This document shows positions 47,901 through 58,307 of a stretch of DNA of 64,000 bases, in pieces. The notes under the pieces were generated by a model. That model was given only the letters and a program-made list of their open reading frames with translations. It did not search any database and was not told the origin of the DNA. Location of the stretch: positions 12,811,001 to 12,875,000 of the forward strand of contig NC_061771.1 in NCBI RefSeq assembly GCF_022458985.1, read 5' to 3'. The position numbers and the translations under genes are program-made. Each line of letters starts with the position of its first letter. The first letter of the stretch is position 1. This DNA is from Mugil cephalus (Eukaryota; Chordata; Actinopteri; Mugiliformes; Mugilidae).

Positions 47901-50900
47901 ATGATTCATCTCCTCTCATTTTTCTCATTAGACAGAAAATAGTGGAAAATGCCTATTTCAGTTTCTCAAGGGAACATTTTCCGAATAGATATGTATCGTA
48001 CCATCCTGTCTTATAAGGATCTGTACATCCTCATAAGAGAAGATGTTCTTCAAAAGAAAAAGTTAGAACCATATACCAAAATATAGTAATTTGATAAACT
48101 GGAAGCAGTAACTTAAAGCTCCAGTGTATAGAATTCAGTGACATCTAGTGGTGAGGTTGAAGATTGCAACCAGCCAAATACCCCTCCTTCATTCTCCCAT
48201 CCATGCACTGAGGAGAGCCTACGGGGCCAAATGGATTAAAAAAATAAATGAATGAACAAATATGCTAGAATACTATGCTTTGTCCATTCTGGGCTTCTGT
48301 AGAAATGTGACAACACGGCGGGCTCCATGGAAGACCCACCCCCTCTGTAGATATGAAGCTCTCGCAACACAACACAAAAACTCTTATTTCAGGTGATTAC
48401 ACACAAATGAACACGTGATTATGCAAATGATATTCCATTTCAGTCTTACACACTGAACATTTAAAAGATCAGATTACCAGTTATCACAGAACAAAGAAAT
48501 AGCCTCGTACTGTGCAACCAACCACCCAAACCAGATCTACTTAAGAAAAATACAGCTGCTAAAGTTCATAGGAATGTTACATATGAACTTTGAAGTGCAC
48601 ACGCTGTCATGTCGACATGGACCAAACTCTCAAAGGAATGTTTCCAGCATCTGGTTGAATCGATGCCTCAGATCATTAATGCAGTTATGAAGAATAAGTG
48701 TAGGCAGACTACTGGCTGAGGTAGTATAATCATTTAAAAGGCAAAATGTAAATTATAACAATGTGACCAATTTGTTTGAAAGTTAGTTTTACTTTAACAT
48801 ATCATTAATATGTTAATATAATTTTTGGTGCATATAATGGCACATACATTTATTTTAGATTAGGTCCGCTGAGAGGTTGTAGATATTTAATATTTAAGCT
48901 AAAATTTTACCACAGAATGTGACTCAATATGTGACAGCAGGTATATTCTCACTTCTTTTGTTGATATTTTTAATGTTTTTAGCATTATTATTTACTGGTT
49001 TATATAGAAGCTAGGGCCTCTACAATAGATTCAACACAGAAAATATATCTAGTTCACTGATGTAAATCTGCAATGTTTAGATGGATCCCAAACGTTCCCT
49101 GCAGCTTATCACGTCTTTTAATATACTGTATGCCATGAGTGTTATTTCCATTTTTCTCTCATACATGTTGCTCCTTCCCAGGTCGATGCAGAAGAATTCT
49201 GAAGTCCAAGTAAAAGAAGAGGAAAGCACAGACACGACGAAGAAGAGAGACGCCCAGCTGGAAGAAGAAGCACAACGTCTGAAGGAGGAGGTGGAGAAAC
49301 TGAGGGTGGAAATGGAGAAGCTGGAGGAGTCCCAGAAACACTGGGAGGAGAAGAAAGAGGAGGACGTGAAAGAAGAGGAGGTGGACGAGGAGAAGAAGAA
49401 GGAGCGAGAGGAGGAGAAGAGGAGGGAGGAGGTGGAGGAGATCAGGAGGGAGCACAAGAGGGAGATGCAGAGTTTGGTGTCTGAGTACAGCAGCGCTCAG
49501 AATCACCTGCAGGCTCGAATAGTGGCCTTGGAGAACGAGTGAGTAGAGGACACACACGGAAATGCAGGGAGAGTTGGTGGGGAAATTGGAGCAGGTATGT
49601 GAGAAAGGTTGTGCGTTTCTGTATATGATTTAACTGCAGGCTGCGTGAGCGGGAGGAGCGGTGCCGGAGGAGGGAGCCTCGATGTGATGACCTGCAGCTG
49701 GGGAGACTCCAGGAGAGGCTGACGGAGAGAGACCAGCTCATTAAACGATTAGTGGTGAGAGGACACACACGCACTCGCCACATAAACCTGTCGAACTGCT
49801 GCTGTGATAACTCTGTCTACACAAGAGGGTGCTCATTTAAAGACCATTATTCTTAATGTCTAGAAACACTGAAGTCAGTCGTGACCAGAAGAGGTTTGTT
49901 TGCCCTCTAATATGGTTTATTGACTGTTATCTGTGGCGTGGAGCTCTACTGTTGCTTCCTTACGATAAATTAGGCCAATGAAGTTTACACCGATTAGCCA
50001 CAGCATTTAAAACACCTGCCTAATACTGCATAGGTCTCCTTTGTGCTGCTAATAACAAATAATATAGTTCAGCTTAATGAGACTCACAGTGGAACAAAAA
50101 GCACTACATCAATGGGAAGAACACAGACAAAGTGACAACTGGAGAGACAGGACTATAAATACACTCAGCGCGTTTATATGCACAGCTTAAGAGCAAGCTT
50201 AAATTAAACTTTCTGAATGTGGTCCTCGTTCCAGTTTACATGCAGCGGAGAAATAACTGACGGGAACATATCCTCCTCCTCAACACTAGGTGGCAATATG
50301 TGTCTTGTCAGCATGTTAATACCATGTTTATACAGCCCACTTTTTGGTTGACCTATTACATCATATAATAAACTAGAGTCATTCATGTGGCAGATAGATA
50401 ATAGTTCAGCTTTTTTAATCTCGTACGTAATTCGCGCACTACTTATGGTGCAGATAAGATGCACGCTATCCCTTCTTCTGCCGGCTTCTGGGTGCCTTAA
50501 TCAGATAAGGAGAACTTTGATTTTAGTCAGAGTAAAGTGTTAACATGCACTTAATTTGTCCAGTTAAAGTCAGATTAAGGCGATAATTAATTTTTTTTCC
50601 CTGTGCATGTAAATGTACTGATTGAGAACTAAAGGGGGGCCTCTTCGGACCTTTTATTAATATCCGATCTGGGCTCTCCAGTAATAAATGTAAATAAAGA
50701 CACTGGTAAATGAGGAAATATGTAACTTAACCACAAGGCTCTGTATCATTTATAATAGCGGTCAAGTGTTTTTGTTTTCTGAATGAATGAGATAAAACAC
50801 ATGCGACACAGACCACCTCCAAATGTGGTCAGAGAATGAATCTCTCAGATGCGATATCAATGCATCCTGGGGGTTGTTCACACCTGTCTTTTACGTGATT

Positions 50901-53900
50901 GGATTGCCCAGATTGGATGTTAATGCAAAGTCTGAACAGGGCCTAAGAGGGAACAAGACACAGATGAGACCAATTAGGGAGGAACAATTAACCACAGAGG
51001 AGGAGAAACAGACAAAGACAGGAAGTACAGCTAACCAAAGGAAAATGGGTGAAGGATCATTTTAATATAAAAGAAGAAAAACTAAACCTGATAAGGGAGG
51101 AAGTGCAACACTCAATACCCCGAAGGAGCAGAAAAAAAGCCTCAAAAATCAATATCAAGACATTAACCTGTCAGTTGTCAGTGGTTTGAATGTCTTGGCT
51201 GATGGGTGTAAACCGAGTCAATCTCCCACACTGCATTGCTACTAGACATATATATAAATACGAGACAGAAAATAGTCCCAGTAACTTACAGTGTTTGCTC
51301 CAGTTTAAATAATATTAAGCTAAAATCTCCCAGTAGTTTTCATGAATATTCTAAGCAGTTATGAAAAGAAATATTTTTGGCTTGAGGATTGAAATCAAAA
51401 GTAATTGGGAGATGAACTATTTTTGGTGCCAAAACCAAAAAAAAAATCAAAAACACTAACTTGAAGTGTCATCACACACCAGCCACTGCCAGTCGAAGAC
51501 AACTTTGGTTTGACCCTGGCGATTAAAAGAAAGGACTGGAGTGAAACAATCAACAACAGTACTTTTTATCAGATAAGATTAATGTGTAATGCATCATCAG
51601 TTTTACGTTAATACTTAGGGGATTCTTGTTACATGTTAATGCTAATGCTAACAGCAGGCTAATGCAACGTCACTTGCGTGTTTCAGGTGTGTCCAAGTAG
51701 AAGTTACATTTACTACATTACCCTCCACAGTGGTTCCACTTACTTCTTGTAATATCTTTGTTAGAGAGGCTTCACTTGATAAAGACAAATCAGACTTTGT
51801 CTCCTCTGTGTCCTCCTTTGGTAAAATGGTCCATCCAGTGAGTGAGAATGTAGGGGTTGATGAATATAGTCCCATCAGTCAGAGTCAACTTTTTAAAATG
51901 ACACTCACGGTCTCATGGAGTGAGTGTATTTTAAAACATAAAATAAAATATGTGTTTTCCTTGATCATTCGTACCAAAACAATCCATTGAAATATGCTAA
52001 CCACCGTTTACAAGCTATAGTGTTGATGAGATGTTTGGCATCCAGTTAAGCCCCGCCCCTAAAAAATGTCACATTGTTTACAAACTGTGAAGGGGTCTAT
52101 AGGCTGCATAAGATTCAAGTGCGTTCAATACACCATGTTTCTTACTAGTGATGATTTGAATTTGCAGTCAGCTGTGCCTCTGGCAACACTTTAAGAAATA
52201 TAGATCTAGTTCAATGGGTTCTTTCAGTCCTATTTGAGTTTGACAGTTCATTGATGACTCACAAGGTCAACTCACTCACAGTGCTGCTCTTAACCATGTG
52301 ACACAGTTCTCCTCAATGCATTTAGTTTGCTCTGCATCCATGGAACGAGAGAAATTTAAACTTCTTTATTGTCCTGCGGTATCTGTCTAAATGCAGCATT
52401 TATGCTTCAACGTCTCATTATCCAGTAAAGACAAACTACCTTTTTTTTCTTTTTAATTGTATACCGTTTATTACAGTTTAACAGATCAGAAAAAAATGGC
52501 TGTATAAAGGGCTTTTTTCCGAAATGTTATTGCTTTAACCATGCAAACGGAACGGTGTCCTCATTAATCATCAGTGGTCGTATGCGTAGGAGTAAATTCA
52601 TTTTTTAAATTTTTTTAAGCGCTGTGTCTACCATCTGCTCGGCATGACACAGACTTTGCACGTACACCCTCCAGACACAACGCAAACACAACAACCAGAG
52701 CACCAATTGTGAATAAGGCCAATGAAAGTCCTTCCCTGTCCTCCTCTCTCCTCCTCCCCCCCATCCCAGGAAGAGAGGCATCAGCTGCAGCTCCACCCTC
52801 CTGTTGCCGGGGACAACAGTACCCTCAGGCTCCGTGACGGCAAGTCCCGCCCCGGGAGCGTCACGCCAACCATGAGGGTGAGTTCGCCCGTTCGACTCGC
52901 GCTCGTCACGTATTCATCAAAATGAGCCTCCTTCCAGGCAGAAGGGCTCGCTGGGCCGGAGCCAGCTTCTGTTACTGTGACACGAGGTAGTAAAATGCAC
53001 GAGCTCACCCACTCCGCAGCTCCGTGGTCTGTCATAGCGACAGGCCCTCTCTGTGTAATGACTCCATCACACTGCTTCTATTTACATTACATTTGCACTT
53101 CAAGTCTGAAGTGTGCAGACAATAAAAACTGGTGGTTGCTGCAAAAAATATATGTATTTTACTTGCATAAGATAGAAACTTAATGTGAAACCTGCTTTCT
53201 TGAATTGCTTTAAGTGCACTTGAACAATTGTAATCTGTGGATGTGACTTATTTCTTGTGACAGAGGAAACGCGTGGAGTCGCCTCCTCGTGTCACCAGCA
53301 CCCCCAGCGCCAGTACCTACGACAGGAGCATCTTCTTACCCCACTCCTCCTCCTCGTCTTCCTCCTCCTCCTCCGTCCATCAGCACTCCTCCTCAACCCT
53401 CCCGCACCAGTCCACCTCCCACCCTCAGACCTCCCCGCACTACTCCACCTCCTCTCTCCCTCACAAGCACACCTCCCTCTCCCTCGGCCAACATTCCTCC
53501 CCCTCGCTCCCTCGCTCCACCAGAGCCCGGACCTCCTGCATCCCTCCCACCCCCGCGCCAACTGCTCCTCTCCCCGTCTGCCCGTCGCCTCAGACGGGCA
53601 TCCGATACGTGTCCCCCTCCTGCCAGGAGCCACATGCACACCTGCAGGCCCACTCAATCAGGTACGTTTAAACGTCTTGGTTGGGATGCCACAGCCTTGC
53701 AAGGACGCGAATGTGAAAGCTGCACACTCGTGACTTTGATGCATTTGTTTTTCAGCTAATAAAGGCAAATGGGATAACACTGACTTCACCTGAAGCCATA
53801 ATCAGTAAATTGACAAGCACAAACCAGAAAAATGACATAAATCAAATATCACTAACCAACATTTGACCAACATTTATGTCTAAATGTGCTAAACACACTT

Positions 53901-55580
53901 TTCGGCTGCTGCAGGAAACAGCAGTGACTGTTACTTCAGCAGACAAGAACATTTAATGCTTCCTTTTGAATACTGTGCAGTGTAGGAATCTTCATTACCT
54001 GACTTTAGATCTGTATTCTCTAGTTGGTTACACCAGTCTTAGCATAACTACTACCAATCAGGTGACTGAAGTTTAAAATATTGGCAGTATTTGCGTCTGA
54101 GTCAATAGTCTTCAGCTTTCCCGTTTTTATTCCGTCTGCTTGTAATTGACGTGCTTGACGTCCTCAGTTTTGCACTACCGTTAACGTTAGTTGTCTCTGC
54201 ACATTTACTGCAGGATAAAACAGAGCTAGAGAAGGGGCGGATTTTTTCTGATTTGTCAGCACTCTCCATTAGGGATGTCCCAATCCAATTTTAATTCTCC
54301 TAGATCACTTGTGCACTGTGTGTCTGCATAAAGTCCAACAATTACTGTAGGACAGTAGGGCAATTTCTGCTCATAGTTTTCTCCCTGACACTGGTTCCAG
54401 GAAACTTTTCTCTTCTTTTTGACACAGTGTTCAGTGCAGCCTTTACTTGAGTGGACTCGGCGTATAGTTGTAGTTTTTCATGTTGAATCAAGTTGGCTGT
54501 ATTGAATAATGATCTCCTTCAAATATCTACACAGCATTATTTAAAAATTTCCGTCAGATTTATTTCATTTTCTTGTTTAAAGTAGTTCCACACAGCAGAC
54601 ACATTTAGTCACATGATTTTGGCTCCTTCTTCTGGACAGCTAGTCGACCAACACTAAAACAGATGAAGAAGTAGGCACATAGTTTTGGTTTATTGCAGAC
54701 CTAAAACAACAAGTGGGTTTGGCTGACGCCCGATAACAATCTGATCATTTTCAAAAAGGTCTGGATCTGCCCCGACACGGATTATGGGCATTGCAGCTTA
54801 TTCTGCTTCATTTAAAGCCCTTGTCCACGTTAGTGGACGCTTTAGTCTGCCATCTAGTGGTAGCAAAAGGTCAATACACTAGTCGTTAAAAATATGATAG
54901 TGGGCATTTCATTGGATTCATTCTACCGATGATCACAGGACAAAAGTGGACGAGGAACAAACTCCCATCAAATTCTACAGTTAAAACTGTTTCTAGTTTG
55001 ATATGATCCACAAATTTAACAAACTTTGTCAATAGCAACGAGCTACAAACTCGCTAATTAGCAAGTACTCGTTTGAGGACATTGGGACTTCATTGTTTGC
55101 GATTATGGTTTTGCTCAGCCATGTACAGGTATTAAAATAAACAGTTTTAGATTTTGTCACACATTGGTGCCTTTATTATAACATATATATGATGAATATA
55201 TATGATGAATCCCAGTGTCCACATATGAGGAAATCTTTTTTTTTTTCCAAAAACTATTACTTTCTGTTGAAAGATGACGCTTTAATTAAGCTTTTATACT
55301 TCTTAGGTCCTACTGATCCTAAATACCTTGGAGAAATTAAAAATGCATGGTAAACAAAAGGTCGGGTCTCAGGAGGTTAATACTATGCATTTCTCATTGG
55401 TGGGGCGGATTCTGATACAGAGGTGGCGTATATGTCATATAAAAACATTTAAAAATGAAAGTCAAGGAAGTCACAAGTCATTGTGTGTTTTTTGTTGTGT
55501 CTGGTAGGGGCCCGTACCTGGAGCAGAGGGGGACTGAAGGGCTGAAGCAGGAGTGGTTCACCAAATACTTCTCCTTCTGA
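32984..55580 (+). CDS. fam184b: fam184b: family with sequence similarity 184 member B, coiled-coil protein, complete
   Basis: Function unknown; FAM184 proteins are long coiled coils. Exons: 32984-33133, 38605-38793, 39800-40462, 41125-41260, 41618-41769, 41937-42482, 43966-44073, 44171-44469, 45224-45374, 46756-46875, 47034-47166, 47394-47524, 47712-47827, 49182-49538, 49640-49754, 52770-52877, 53264-53661, 55508-55580. All phases close, giving 1,314 residues, longer than the roughly 1,060 of human FAM184B. Diagnostic matches are the N-terminal HNKMCKKIAQLTK|VIYSLNMRNEE, the REHKREMQSLVSEYSSAQNH block and the C-terminal QEWFTKYFSF. Most of the chain is Glu/Lys/Arg-rich heptad sequence; the penultimate exon is Ser/Pro/His-rich and disordered. 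The start ATG has A at -3 and G at +4. The gene order ncapg-fam184b agrees with mammals. Confidence 0.96.
33134..38604 (+). other. fam184b intron 1
   Basis: About 5.5 kb without exons. It holds a poly-A run at 33370-33395, a dispersed repeat at 35300-35735 that recurs inverted at 57340-57750, and CA tracts at 37608-37632 and 37723-37743. At 36598-36627 the block GAAGATTCTCAGTCATCCAG resembles a sequence common in fish repeats, but I cannot delimit an element. Confidence 0.6.
35300..35735 (+). repeat. dispersed repeat copy 1 (inverted partner at 57340-57750)
   Basis: Shares ordered blocks with the complement of 57340-57750: AGCTTCTCTTCTGCCAATAT, CTTCTGGATTTCACCTGGGG, GATTGGCTCAGCAG, AGGGGCGGGG, GATTGACAGGTCT, GAGACAGCTCCTGTATC and, at the far end, TCAACCAAAATTTTGTG with CTGCAGTA. 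No coding capacity. Confidence 0.75.
39800..40462 (+). CDS. fam184b: fam184b exon 3, long coiled coil
   Basis: Encodes 221 residues of almost pure coiled coil rich in Glu, Lys and Arg, starting VQADFEIFRIQLEERERETE. The acceptor is CCTGTGTCTCCAG and the donor is ACAG|GTACAC. Phase 0 at both ends. The opposite strand is open for 219 codons because of the purine-rich composition, and that frame is not a gene. Confidence 0.93.
41770..41936 (+). repeat. fam184b intron with (AC)n at its 5' end and (TG)n at its 3' end
   Basis: The 167-bp intron begins GTA followed directly by about 12 AC units (41773-41797) and ends with about 29 TG units (41873-41930) and only TTTACAG before exon 41937. The two tracts are complementary in RNA, so the intron can fold into a hairpin that brings the splice sites together. 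The normal polypyrimidine tract is replaced by TG repeats. Confidence 0.95.
41937..42482 (+). CDS. fam184b: fam184b exon 6, coiled coil
   Basis: Encodes 182 residues of Arg/Glu/Lys-rich coiled coil starting HAEALSSLRSEMVRAQTEEL and ending EKKTNQE. Phase 0 at both ends. It corresponds to the EIKSVRSSVEAERK-like region of mammalian FAM184B. Its acceptor is the (TG)n-TTTACAG sequence. Confidence 0.92.
45913..46085. mobile_element. possible diverged family A fragment
   Basis: Starts near AATGGCCTGTTCAGAC, ends near GATGCATCCTGAGTCAC and GGCC, and shares GATGCATCCTG with the copy at 50637-50944. Length and ends suggest a degraded non-autonomous element, but similarity is patchy. Confidence 0.4.
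48113..48465. mobile_element. MITE-like element with terminal inverted repeats, in fam184b
   Basis: The left end is TTAAAGCTCCAGTGTATAGAA, trimmed here to its core AGCTCCAGTGTATAG, and the right end is TCTTACACACTGAACATTTA, its imperfect complement. Inside are TGACATCTAGTGGTGAGGTT and TGTCCATTCTGGGCTTCTGT, blocks that I recognise from an abundant teleost repeat. No coding capacity. Confidence 0.7.
49182..49538 (+). CDS. fam184b: fam184b exon 14, Glu/Lys-rich with conserved C-terminal block
   Basis: Begins SMQKNSEVQVKEEESTDTTK, passes through a Glu/Lys tract and ends HKREMQSLVSEYSSAQNH then LQARIVALENE, the best matching segment to mammalian FAM184B outside the C-terminus. The split Glu codon GA|G joins exon 49640-49754. 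Confidence 0.93.
49985..50060. mobile_element. family B fragment (left end only)
   Basis: CACCGATTAGCCACAGCATT followed by TAGGTCTCCTTTGTGC matches the left end of the elements at 60268-60571 and 61398-61732. The right end is not found. Confidence 0.5.
50637..50944. mobile_element. non-autonomous DNA transposon, family A copy 2
   Basis: The left end (CGGACCTTTTATTAATATCC, then GATCTGGGC) and the right end (GCCCAGATTGGATGTTAATG then CAAAGTCTGAACAGGGCC) are imperfect inverted repeats of the same family as 9018-9671. The right 130 bp align with that copy. It lies in the fam184b intron between 49754 and 52770. Confidence 0.6.
53264..53661 (+). CDS. fam184b: fam184b exon 17, Ser/Pro/His-rich
   Basis: Encodes KRVESPPRVTSTPSASTYDR, a run of about ten Ser from TCC repeats, and a Ser/His/Pro/Thr-rich stretch ending QAHSIR. 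The reading is chosen because it joins TPTMR upstream and RGPYLEQRG downstream in phase. The TCC/CCT composition keeps other frames open on both strands. Less conserved than the rest of the gene. Confidence 0.85.
54274..54790. repeat. possible non-autonomous element fragment
   Basis: Begins AGGGATGTCCCAATCC and contains TCTCCTAGATCACTTGTGCA, which resembles 4235-4250, and ends around GGTCTGGATCTGCCCC. The AGGGATGTCCC end is typical of dispersed fish elements. Boundaries are uncertain. Confidence 0.35.
55508..55580 (+). CDS. fam184b: fam184b last exon
   Basis: Encodes GPYLEQRGTEGLKQEWFTKY then FSF and stop. The EWFTKYFSF end is the family C-terminal signature and fixes the gene identity and strand. 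The acceptor is TTGTTGTGTCTGGTAG. Confidence 0.95.
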
Positions 55581-55595
55581 GCACAAATATACATT

Positions 55596-55621
55596 AACAC
55601 ACACACACACACACACACACA
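55596..55621. repeat. (CA)n microsatellite in fam184b 3' UTR
   Basis: About 13 CA units directly after the fam184b stop. Confidence 0.95.
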
Positions 55622-56135
55622 GCAACTGCAAGTACATCTCATATACAGTTCATCGCTTCTTATACACATACTCAGTTACCTTCTCACACACTCACACTCA
55701 CACACACACACAAACATAATGACAACGACAGACATACGGGCTCATCACCAGCAAGGCCATCTCAGACATTGCCTCAAAGCTCAACCAAAAAGTGCTTCTC
55801 AAACACATGCCTGACCTCTTCTCAGAACATAGGCCTGCCGGATCTTGTTTGCATAGTTTGGAATGTCTCCATATCTGTTTTGTTTTGTTTTTTTTTAAAA
55901 AAAGGCAGTCTTCCTTTTTTTAACATGAACGTACCGCTCCGATTTCATCACGCAACAATTCCAGGCAAGTGTATATTTCGTAAAAATATCAACAACCAAG
56001 TGTCTCTTCGACTATGGAAGCATTCAACATATCCAATCAAGATCCACATCAAAACGGACACACACTACGACTCACCATACCAAAATGAAGCTTGTCTCAA
56101 TGCAAAAATGTATGATAATCTTAATGAACAAATTG

Positions 56136-56141
56136 AATAAA
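56136..56141 (+). terminator. polyadenylation signal candidate, fam184b
   Basis: AATAAA about 560 nt after the fam184b stop codon, followed by T/G-rich sequence. Confidence 0.5.
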
Positions 56142-57339
56142 ATATTTTGATTTTGTAAGCAGTTTCTTGTCGTCGTATACTTGCACAACTAAAGCACAAA
56201 AAAAGCACATTTTTCTGGTTAAATGCATCCAGGAAAATCCAGAGAGCGGCAGCTGCTTTAAATGTAGTGGAACCTATTAGCGGGCAACGGACACAACAAA
56301 TCACAAAACTACAGAGACGCAAGCACACAAGAAGATGAAGGAGAAGATCTACTGAGTCCAGTAAAGCCGGGAGTCTGGCTGTGTCGCTTCTCTCTCAGCT
56401 GCTTGGCAGAAAAACACACCAACGCTGGCGACTTTGATGCGGTTTCTAAGGCTCATTAGTTGGTGTTAGTGTGTAGTCGGTGTACTACCTCCATTCGTCA
56501 GCCTTAACTTTATGGCAGGCGAAGTGAAGAACAGTGATCATAATTCCTTTTTATCTCATGAGTGGGTGGCACTTATTAGTCAGCAAGTTAATGCATTGTC
56601 CTCAAAGACAAAATGAGCAAGTGGAAGCACTGTAGCATCTTTGACAAGGGACAAATATTGAGTCGGAGCAATATCCAAATCTGCTGCTCTTACGGGTCGT
56701 TATTTTTTCAAATTTTTCAATTCCTATTAAAAGCGGTTGAAGGAAGAAATGGCTAAGAATTTGAGACTGGTTATGGGCAGCAAAATATCACTGATGCTGG
56801 TTCTGAGTGCATCATAGTTTGTGTTTCATGGGGCTGTCGTGGTGGTACCAGTCTGTACCGATGCTGCAGCCAGAGGAGCCTACGATGGTCACGTGGGAAT
56901 TAGACAGATTTTCTTTTAAATCACACAGATGGCTGTGTGCATCGCTTAGGAAAACATATGGCATCAGGATGCATTGTGGGAAGAAGGCAAGCAGGCAGAG
57001 GCAGTGAGATGCTTTGGGCCCTACCATCCGTGTGGATGTTACTTTGACACGTACCATTTACAGAAGCATTGTTGCAGACCGTGCGCACCCTTCCAAGGAT
57101 GCGGTATTCACTGATGGCTGAGGGGAGTATTCAAAGGGAACGGTTTCATTTTGGCAGACTCCTCACCAGAACATGTTAACTGTTTGTATATTTGACTGGT
57201 TAATGTACTTTTACAGTAAGTTTTAACTAAGTAATATCTTTACATGTGTGGATCAGGATTAGCTGATGACGGAGTTAGTCCGGTAGCCTGAGATCCATTT
57301 CTGACAACCAGCTAGTAGACCAAGTCACAGGGGCCCACG

Positions 57340-57750
57340 GATGTACTGCAGGGGCGGCACAAATTCTTTGGTTGATGGGCCTTTATATATATATCTATAC
57401 ACACACACACACTTTTTTTTTTTTTTTAATTTTCCCCCACAATTTTTTTTTTTTTTTTTTTTTAAATCAGTCAGAAGACGTTGTCAGTCAGTACTCCACT
57501 CATTCAGTGATACAGGAGCCGTCTCAACACCGTTTCACACAAAGCACCACACTAGACCTGTCAATCTAAGCTTCCTGTACACAGTAGACCCCGCCCCTAT
57601 CACTGCTGAGCCAATCATGAGACTGCATATTACACCGACTCTGTCAGGTTTCCCGCAATTGGCAAAGATTCTATTCAGTCCCCAGGTGAAATCCAGAAGT
57701 ACGCTGAAATATTAGCAGAAGAGAAGCTAACAGTGCAGCTCGCTCCCATT
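57340..57750 (-). repeat. dispersed repeat copy 2 (inverted relative to 35300-35735)
   Basis: The complement matches copy 1 in order over about 400 bp, including both ends: TACTGCAGGGGCGG with TTCTTTGGTTGA at the 57340 side and AGAAGAGAAGCTAACAGTGC near 57717. T-runs and TA repeats have been added inside this copy. Confidence 0.75.
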
Positions 57751-58045
57751 AGAAAACTACTGAAGCCAAAGTGGATCTTTGTTTTACTTTCTTTCTGTCT
57801 ATATTTATTATAGTGTATATCTATCTATCTATCTATCTATACACATATACATACACACATACATACATATAGTGTTTGAAATACAAAAATTAATATTTGA
57901 ACTTGTGTTTTGTGAATAGCTTAATACTTCATCATCAGTTTGGGGTTCTTGGTCTGAAAAACATTGAAGGACTAAGTACTAACACAGATCAGTCAGCACT
58001 TTACTACCACTACTACAAATATCTAACATTTAATTCAAACCAAAA

Positions 58046-58051
58046 TTTATT
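58046..58051 (-). terminator. polyadenylation signal candidate, haspin
   Basis: AATAAA on the minus strand about 260 nt after the haspin stop codon. Confidence 0.5.
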
Positions 58052-58307
58052 GAGAATACTATTTTGTTTTGTGCTTACAGAACTGAATGAATATGCCGCC
58101 TCAGCAATAACTGCACTAACACGTGACGACATCATTTTCACTTGGTCACTTTAATAACTTTTGTCATCTGACAGTTTTACATACACAGCCCACCAGGAAA
58201 CCTTCATCCGTCTGCAGCGTGTTACAAGGGATCAACAACCGTGTGTACGGGTCAGAGGTCAACGAGGACGCGCTTCATCTTACTAAAAAAGCCTCAGCGC
58301 TCACATG

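Larger units (their letters stand above)
55581..58307. other. convergent 3' region between fam184b and haspin
   Basis: Contains the fam184b 3' UTR with a (CA)n at 55596-55621 and AATAAA at 56136-56141, and the haspin 3' UTR with AATAAA on the minus strand at 58046-58051. A dispersed repeat occupies 57340-57750, with T-runs at 57413-57427 and 57444-57463 and a TATC tract near 57820-57840. No other gene is recognised. Confidence 0.6.

Noticed and set aside
53289..53759. Pro-rich 156-codon frame overlapping fam184b exon 17
   Set aside because: Shadow of CCT/TCC-rich exon; it does not join neighbouring exons in phase.
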